From: Bacteroidales bacterium
GTDB lineage: Bacteria > Bacteroidota > Bacteroidia > Bacteroidales > UBA3824
DNA: 57,257 nucleotides
Reading direction: 5' to 3'
Assembly (NCBI GenBank): GCA_017541145.1
Contig: JAFXZT010000045.1
Coordinates: 1 to 57,257 of the forward strand
The translations under genes and the position numbers were made by a program. The notes under the pieces were generated by a model. It was not told where the DNA came from. It worked only from the letters and a program-made list of their open reading frames with translations, and did no database searches. Below, piece after piece: positions 52,741 to 57,257 of this stretch (the first letter of the stretch is position 1; each line of letters opens with the position of its first letter).

Positions 52741-55509
52741 ATGTCGAAATACATACCCAAAAAATTTCAGCAAAAAGCCATCGACGAACTCATTGGCACG
52801 TTCAAAAAACTTTGGCAAAATCCCGACGACAGGCTCGAAATCGTCTTCAAGTCGCCCACCGGCAGCGGCAAGACGTTTATGGTGTGCAATTTTGTCAACA
52901 ATCTCAATTATCAGCCTGACTTTGAGGAAGATATTGCCTTTGTTTGGATTACATTTTCCGATGATTTGGCAATGCAGAGTCGCGACAAATTTTACGATTA
53001 TTATTTCCCGAATTTTAGCAATCAATTGCTTACAGTACAGGATTTTAGACAGGGCGTATTGAAGAAAAACGACATAATGTTTCTTAATTGGCAAAAACTC
53101 GTTTCCAAAAAAGCCTCCGACCGTGTCCTTCGCCGTCCCGACAATCCCGACGAGCAAAAGGAACAAGGTTTTTATTTTGAGGACATTGCGGAACAGACTC
53201 ACTGCGAAAAACGCAAAATTGTAATGATTATCGACGAAAGCCATAAAAACGTTACATCCAATGCGTTGCGCGATGTCATCAATCCGCTTAACCCAAAAAT
53301 CATCCTCAAAGTAAGCGCGACGCCCGACGAAATTCCCGACGGTAGCCAATTGTATAACAATCGCGCCGGTTTTGTGGAGGTCAATCGTCAAGACGTTGTG
53401 GATGAAGGTCTTATCAAGGAAGAGATAATTTCGCAAACCGAGGACGAACTTAATGTTTTGACGCCGCAAGACCACGACACGCTCTTGCTCGACCTTGCAA
53501 TCGAAAAACGTGAATCTATCAAGCGTCAATGGCAACGTATCAATCAAAATGTAAATCCGCTTGTGCTTATCCAACTGCCCAACGATGAAAAAAAGATAAA
53601 GGATACCGATGTAAAATCTAAGGAAGAAATTGTAACCCAATATCTTACAACTGTAAAAGGTATCGAAAAAAACAAAATTGCGTATTGGTTTGACGCCCGC
53701 AAAGAAAATATGGAGCGCATCGACGACAACGACAACCCCGTGGAATATATGCTTTTCAAACAGGCTGCGGGAACGGGTTGGGACTGTCCTCGTGCGCATA
53801 TTTTGGTGATGTACAGAGACATAAAGTCCTGCACATTCCGTACACAGACTTTGGGGCGGATTTTGAGGATGCCGGTGATGGATGTTGACCTGAGCGAATA
53901 TCCTGATTTGCGGACGGGATTTCTCTACACCAATTATCAGCGTTACGAAGTCCAAAATCCCGACGAAAAGAAATTTGACACCAAGCCAAAGACTGTTATT
54001 GCAAAAATTGACCCTCAGCAAAAGATAAATTTTGCCACCATCAATTTTGCCACCAATATCAGCAAATCAATATCGCAAACCCTTGAAAACAAGGATATTG
54101 CAAACGACAAAATAAACGCTACAATCAAGGCTGTAATTAGCGGAATCGCTGACGATTTCAAGTCGAAAGCCAAGGAAATAAGCAATACCGTTGCCAACGA
54201 ACCGGATCTTTGGCAAAAGGAAAACGCCATTCAGCAAAAAAAGATTGAAGTGTCCGAAAAAATCAAAACTACAATCAAAACCGAAATTCAAAAGACGCTT
54301 TCGGAGGCTCAGACTGATATTTCCAAAAAAGAATCCAACGAACTCACCGCAGATATTGTTGACATAATATCTGACGCATTGGACACCGTTGCCGACAAAC
54401 AGGAATCGGAATTTACGTTGGATGAGAGCCTTATCAGCGATTATATTTCACGTACTGACTATGGCGACATTGGCAAAGTAAGCACGTTTCAGGAGCATTT
54501 TATGAATTTTATGTGCGGTCATTTTCGCGTCAATGAGATGCAGGACGAAGATGACAAACGCCGCAATCTTCTTAACAGCGGTCTCAAACTCGACACTGTT
54601 TTGGAGCAAGATGTTATGGTAAATGCGCGTTTCCGTTCCGAAATCGACGACAGCAAAAACGAATTGGGCAAAAACATCAAGTTTGAAATGTCGGACAACG
54701 ATGTTGAAAAGGAGTTTACGTGGCGTTGCTACGAAACCATTGAAAACCTTTCGCCAGAATATCGTATCGGTAATATTGCACGTTCTTGGGGACCTTTCAA
54801 AGAGGCTCTGTGCCAATGGTTTAGAGTTGCAATGGATTTTTATCCCAATATGGTGATTCGTTATCGTGTATTTCTCAATGACATCCACAAAGGCGACAAC
54901 AGCATTTTCAAAGATGCCATCAACAAATGTTTTGCCGCATACCGTCCGCTTTTGGAAAAACATTTGAAGGAAAAACGCGAAAAAGAGGCTCTGAAAAATC
55001 AGCCTTTCAAAATTAAGACAACTTACTTGTATCCAGACGATTACAAGGATTATCCTGTGAATTGTTCGGTTGTAAAGCCATTCCGCCTGCCCGAAAAATA
55101 TTCAGGTCGCGACAACGAAACCGCCTTCATCAAATACATCGAGGGCAAATACGACAAGATAGAATGGTGGTTGAAGAATGGCACAGGCAAAGACAGTTTG
55201 GCGTTCAAATACGTTAGTAGTCAGGACAATAAAGAACGACTTTTCTATCCCGATTGGATTATCAAATTCAAGGACAAGCGCATTGGCATTTTTGACACAA
55301 AAGGCGGTATCACAGCCAAATCTATCGAAACCAAAGACAAAGCCGAAGAGTTGCAACGCCGCATCAAAACACTCAACACCACAAGCCATCGCTATAAATA
55401 CGTTGGTGGCATTGTTGAAAAACGCGAATTGAAATGGATGTACAATGACGCTGAGGTGTATGTTTACGAAAGGAACGAGGATTGGAAAGAAATGGACAAG
55501 GTGTTTTAA
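52741..55509 (+). CDS. res: Type III restriction enzyme, helicase/endonuclease subunit
   Basis: A 922-residue Res subunit. SF2 helicase motifs: FKSPTGSGKTFMV (Walker A 41-45), IIDESHKN (DESH 165-168), KVSATPDE, AAGTGWDCPRA and RTQTLGRILRMP. The C-terminal nuclease is FYPDWIIKF....IGIFDTKGG, giving Asp838 and Asp852-x-Lys854, the PD-(D/E)XK site of type III enzymes. It cuts near unmethylated sites after ATP-driven movement, in complex with Mod. Intact and of normal length, so the system looks functional. Confidence 0.95.
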   Translation: MSKYIPKKFQQKAIDELIGTFKKLWQNPDDRLEIVFKSPTGSGKTFMVCNFVNNLNYQPDFEEDIAFVWITFSDDLAMQSRDKFYDYYFPNFSNQLLTVQDFRQGVLKKNDIMFLNWQKLVSKKASDRVLRRPDNPDEQKEQGFYFEDIAEQTHCEKRKIVMIIDESHKNVTSNALRDVINPLNPKIILKVSATPDEIPDGSQLYNNRAGFVEVNRQDVVDEGLIKEEIISQTEDELNVLTPQDHDTLLLDLAIEKRESIKRQWQRINQNVNPLVLIQLPNDEKKIKDTDVKSKEEIVTQYLTTVKGIEKNKIAYWFDARKENMERIDDNDNPVEYMLFKQAAGTGWDCPRAHILVMYRDIKSCTFRTQTLGRILRMPVMDVDLSEYPDLRTGFLYTNYQRYEVQNPDEKKFDTKPKTVIAKIDPQQKINFATINFATNISKSISQTLENKDIANDKINATIKAVISGIADDFKSKAKEISNTVANEPDLWQKENAIQQKKIEVSEKIKTTIKTEIQKTLSEAQTDISKKESNELTADIVDIISDALDTVADKQESEFTLDESLISDYISRTDYGDIGKVSTFQEHFMNFMCGHFRVNEMQDEDDKRRNLLNSGLKLDTVLEQDVMVNARFRSEIDDSKNELGKNIKFEMSDNDVEKEFTWRCYETIENLSPEYRIGNIARSWGPFKEALCQWFRVAMDFYPNMVIRYRVFLNDIHKGDNSIFKDAINKCFAAYRPLLEKHLKEKREKEALKNQPFKIKTTYLYPDDYKDYPVNCSVVKPFRLPEKYSGRDNETAFIKYIEGKYDKIEWWLKNGTGKDSLAFKYVSSQDNKERLFYPDWIIKFKDKRIGIFDTKGGITAKSIETKDKAEELQRRIKTLNTTSHRYKYVGGIVEKRELKWMYNDAEVYVYERNEDWKEMDKVF

Positions 55510-55545
55510 TAAAAAATCACTTAAAGTATTTCCAATAATAAATTT

Positions 55546-55597
55546 AATCCACTCCAAAGAAATATCCAAAGATAATTCTTTGAAGTGGATTTTTTTC
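55546..55597 (+). terminator. Terminator of mod-res
   Basis: AATCCACTCCAAAGAA (55546-55561) pairs with TTCTTTGAAGTGGATT (55576-55591) with one mismatch, followed by T to 55597. Confidence 0.92.
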
Positions 55598-55654
55598 TCA
55601 ATTTTAATAACATAAAAATTATATCCCGAAACGCATTAATTATTACGAAAGGTG

Positions 55655-55662
55655 TATCTTTG
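55655..55662 (+). promoter_or_regulatory. -7 promoter element of the TSCPD gene
   Basis: TATCTTTG, 41 bases before the ATG. Confidence 0.65.
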
Positions 55663-55703
55663 AACCGAAAAAAATTGCAAGAATATTTTTAATTAATTCA
55701 ATT

Positions 55704-55946
55704 ATGCAACATACTTACAAAACTCAAGGCACTTGCGCAAAGGCTATTATTTTCGATAAGGACGAAAACGGAATTATCACTAATGTACAATTTTTAGGCG
55801 GATGCCCCGGAAATTTACAGGCAATTTCTAAACTGGTAAACGGGATGTCAGCCGACAAAATCGCGTCGCTGCTCGAAGGTAATCTATGCGGATTCAAACC
55901 GACATCTTGTGCCGACCAACTCGCAAAAGCAGTAAAACAAGCGTAA
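55704..55946 (+). CDS. TSCPD-domain protein (TIGR03905 type)
   Basis: An 80-residue protein with YKTQGTCAKAIIFDKDENGIITNVQFLGGCPGNLQAISKLV and a C-terminal CGFKPTSCADQLAKAV. The four conserved cysteines (CAK, GGCPG, LCG, TSCADQ) match the small stand-alone TSCPD family (TIGR03905), related to the C-terminal domain of B12-dependent ribonucleotide reductases. Metal or cofactor binding is likely but its function is unknown. Single-gene unit. Confidence 0.88.
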   Translation: MQHTYKTQGTCAKAIIFDKDENGIITNVQFLGGCPGNLQAISKLVNGMSADKIASLLEGNLCGFKPTSCADQLAKAVKQA

Positions 55947-55957
55947 ACTTAGTTTTA

Positions 55958-56212
55958 CTAATTAGCAAAAGTCATTTCCTCCAATATTTCTACGGCTTTT
56001 GAGAGATCGTCTTTGAATGTCAGATGGTTGCGAAGGAAATCCGGACGTCCGGCAGATATTTTTTCAAACAATTCGGGCGACATCGTTTCGATATACGAAT
56101 CAATTGCATATTCGATGTCATCTTTTTGCCAATCCATGTTGGAATAGATGTAAACCCGATGCTTTTGATGAAAAAATGCGTAAGCGGTTTCGATGCTGTC
56201 TTTTGTTATCAT
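55958..56212 (-). CDS. Small conserved-looking protein, unknown function
   Basis: An 84-residue cytosolic protein, acidic and helical: ITKDSIETAYAFFHQKHRVYIYS, WQKDDIEYAIDSYIETMSPELFEKI, GRPDFLRNHLTFKDDLSKAVEILEEM. It resembles small hypothetical proteins I recall from Bacteroidales but I can name no family. A -7 element (plus-strand CAAAGTTA, 56246-56253) lies 34 bases upstream, which supports a real gene. It converges on the TSCPD gene. Confidence 0.7.
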   Translation of the reverse strand: MITKDSIETAYAFFHQKHRVYIYSNMDWQKDDIEYAIDSYIETMSPELFEKISAGRPDFLRNHLTFKDDLSKAVEILEEMTFAN

Positions 56213-56245
56213 AAATTTTGGAATCTGTTTTATTTTTTTAGGTCA

Positions 56246-56253
56246 CAAAGTTA
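56246..56253 (-). promoter_or_regulatory. -7 promoter element of the small unknown gene
   Basis: Plus-strand CAAAGTTA reads TAACTTTG on the minus strand. Confidence 0.6.
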
Positions 56254-56336
56254 AATAAAAAAACGGAATACAGGAAAGATTACAAAAAATGCAAAATTTC
56301 CTGTATCTCATAAAAAAAACTACAATAAAAATATTA

Positions 56337-56642
56337 TCATTTATTTTTTTTGTAATAATCTGCTGCTACCTTGATGTTGTTTCTAAGTGCTTTGCTCGTA
56401 AATGTAGCACCGCTGAAACCATCTATTTTGTCAACCTCATCAATCGGCAAATCAATAAATTTTGGTAACATCTCTTTTTCCACACAGTCAAGATAATCCG
56501 GAGTTTCATGATTTTCAAGGATTTCAACATTCTTGATAACGTCATCTTTGAAAGTAACATTCAACGGAAGCTGACCTCCGTAAGCTCTGATTTCCTTTCC
56601 GATTTCTAAAGTGTTAACAGTAATACTTCCATCTGAATTATG
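56337..56642 (-). pseudogene. FMN-binding domain, probably the frameshifted 3' part of the upstream lipoprotein gene
   Basis: The frame reads HNSDGSITVNTLEIGKEIRAYGGQ, then LPLNVTFKDDVIKNVEILENHETPDYL...IDEVDKIDGFSGATFTSKAL: a complete FMN-binding domain, including the SGAT flavinylation-type motif. It has no ATG; the only in-frame near-start is TTG at 56564, which would cut into the domain. The frame begins exactly where the upstream lipoprotein ends (TAA 56638-56640) but in another frame. A single-base insertion near 56641-56645 would explain this: removing one base joins STVIHH to NSDGSITV. It may be a true mutation or a sequencing error. Confidence 0.6.
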
Positions 56643-57030
56643 TGTGATGTATAACAGTACTGTCCAAATCGGCCTGAGTATATTTTTTTACTCTCAAATA
56701 ACCGGTAATATTGGCGCACTTTTCTTTAAGACATTGATTAAATTTAGGAATTTCGCCACCGGCTCTTACATAAAGAGTAACAGTAGTATCATTAAGATCT
56801 GTAAAAGTAATATTGCTGCCGCAATGACAAACTCTTGTAACGTTTGCCTTTATTTTCAGATGTTTATCAACGAGAAATTCTGCTGAATCTAAAACACTTT
56901 TTGGAGAATAAACGCCTTTGCAACAATCTTTTTCCATACCACAACCATTAGATTCTTGTTTTGAAGTATTGTTGTTGCAAGCGATAAACAATGCCGACAT
57001 CATCAGCATTGCAGTAATAATTATTTTCAT
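56638..57030 (-). CDS. Cys-rich lipoprotein, likely N-terminal part of a lipoprotein/FMN-binding fusion
   Basis: A 130-residue lipoprotein with lipobox Cys18 (ALFIAC) and then CGMEKDCC. An OB-like domain follows: VTRVCHCGSNITFTDLNDTTVTLYVRAGGEIPKFNQCLKEKCANITGYLRVKKY. The paired cysteines (VCHCG and CLKEKC) suggest metal or disulfide chemistry. The product ends abruptly at a TAA, immediately followed in another frame by an FMN-binding domain. I think the two were one gene encoding an envelope lipoprotein with a C-terminal flavin domain. Family not identified with certainty. Confidence 0.65.
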   Translation of the reverse strand: MKIIITAMLMMSALFIACNNNTSKQESNGCGMEKDCCKGVYSPKSVLDSAEFLVDKHLKIKANVTRVCHCGSNITFTDLNDTTVTLYVRAGGEIPKFNQCLKEKCANITGYLRVKKYTQADLDSTVIHHT

Positions 57031-57155
57031 TACTAATAATAAACTTGAAGAATTAATTTATGATACAATACGAGGCAAAATTCAAAAAAATTTGCCCCGT
57101 TGTTTCTTTCTATATGGAATTATTAGTGTCCGAGAAAAATTTGACAATACGCTCC

Positions 57156-57190
57156 CAAGCCCTCTACACATACCTGGAGGGCTTTTTTTT
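57156..57190 (+). terminator. Possible rightward terminator
   Basis: AAGCCCTC (57156-57163) can pair with GAGGGGCTT (57176-57184, one bulged G), followed by a T run to 57190. No plus-strand gene upstream of it is visible in the window, so its client is unclear. Confidence 0.4.
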
Positions 57191-57257
57191 GATTATAAAT
57201 TGCAAAGGGTTAATCTTTTGCCGAATAAGCTGTCCTAAATTCGAAAATCAAGTCTTG

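Noticed and set aside
52441-54021. 526-codon open frame on the minus strand across mod and res
   Set aside because: It is antisense to two confidently identified genes. Its translation has no motif, and its length follows from the codon bias of the sense strand.

Overview
The window reads as a chromosome segment of an anaerobic or facultatively anaerobic member of the Bacteroidota, probably Bacteroidales. The DNA is AT-rich. Most transcription units start behind the phylum's -7 promoter element TAnnTTTG, and Shine-Dalgarno sites are largely absent. Characteristic gene types include TonB-dependent receptors, SignalP-II lipoproteins, PorT-like barrels, DUF4907 and DUF6057 proteins, and BspA-type leucine-rich repeats. 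The oxygen-sensitive ribonucleotide reductase pair NrdD/NrdG indicates anaerobic life. KdsA and KdsD indicate a Kdo-containing lipopolysaccharide.

Layout. 1-757 has no credible gene: it holds imperfect repeats with reverse promoter motifs and a terminator. 758-18401 is all minus strand. It contains two duplicated lipoproteins, an M15 peptidase lipoprotein, a small gene graveyard, a TonB-dependent receptor, a surface-protein pair (BspA-like and unknown), a five-gene envelope operon (kelch lipoprotein, barrel, DUF4907 lipoprotein, LtaS-like sulfatase-fold enzyme, HAD phosphatase), enolase and a sugar MFS transporter. 18538-24382 is plus strand: alkaline phosphatase, YibE/F protein and nrdD-nrdG behind a structured leader with one perfect DnaA box. 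24540-33597 is a type I restriction-modification operon with an unusual order: hsdR, a GHKL-ATPase/PD-(D/E)XK nuclease, hsdS, a YhcG/DUF1016-type nuclease, hsdM. 33678-49748 returns to housekeeping and envelope genes: free methionine sulfoxide reductase, BtuB-like receptor, YfaP-like membrane protein, kdsA-kdsD, nucleoside permease, TPR-PP2C phosphatase, TPM protein, a YD-like/DUF6057/haem-motif lipoprotein operon and an AGCS symporter. 49927-57030 has a flavin reductase, a 179-base rod-like element, a type III restriction-modification pair (mod-res), a TSCPD protein, a small unknown protein and a lipoprotein/FMN-binding gene that looks split by a frameshift.

How it works together. Two complete restriction-modification loci flank about 17 kb of ordinary genes. 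The type I locus is the most interesting region. Besides the expected subunits it encodes two extra predicted PD-(D/E)XK nucleases, one fused to a MutL/MORC-type ATPase. Its coding sequence also carries two kinds of in-frame palindromes: a perfect 28-bp palindrome inside hsdS, and three palindromes spaced exactly 36 bp (12 codons) apart inside the DUF1016-type gene. The element upstream of mod folds into four stacked perfect stems and could be a 6S-like RNA, a leader RNA or a miniature mobile element.

All product names come from reading motifs by eye; no database search was possible.
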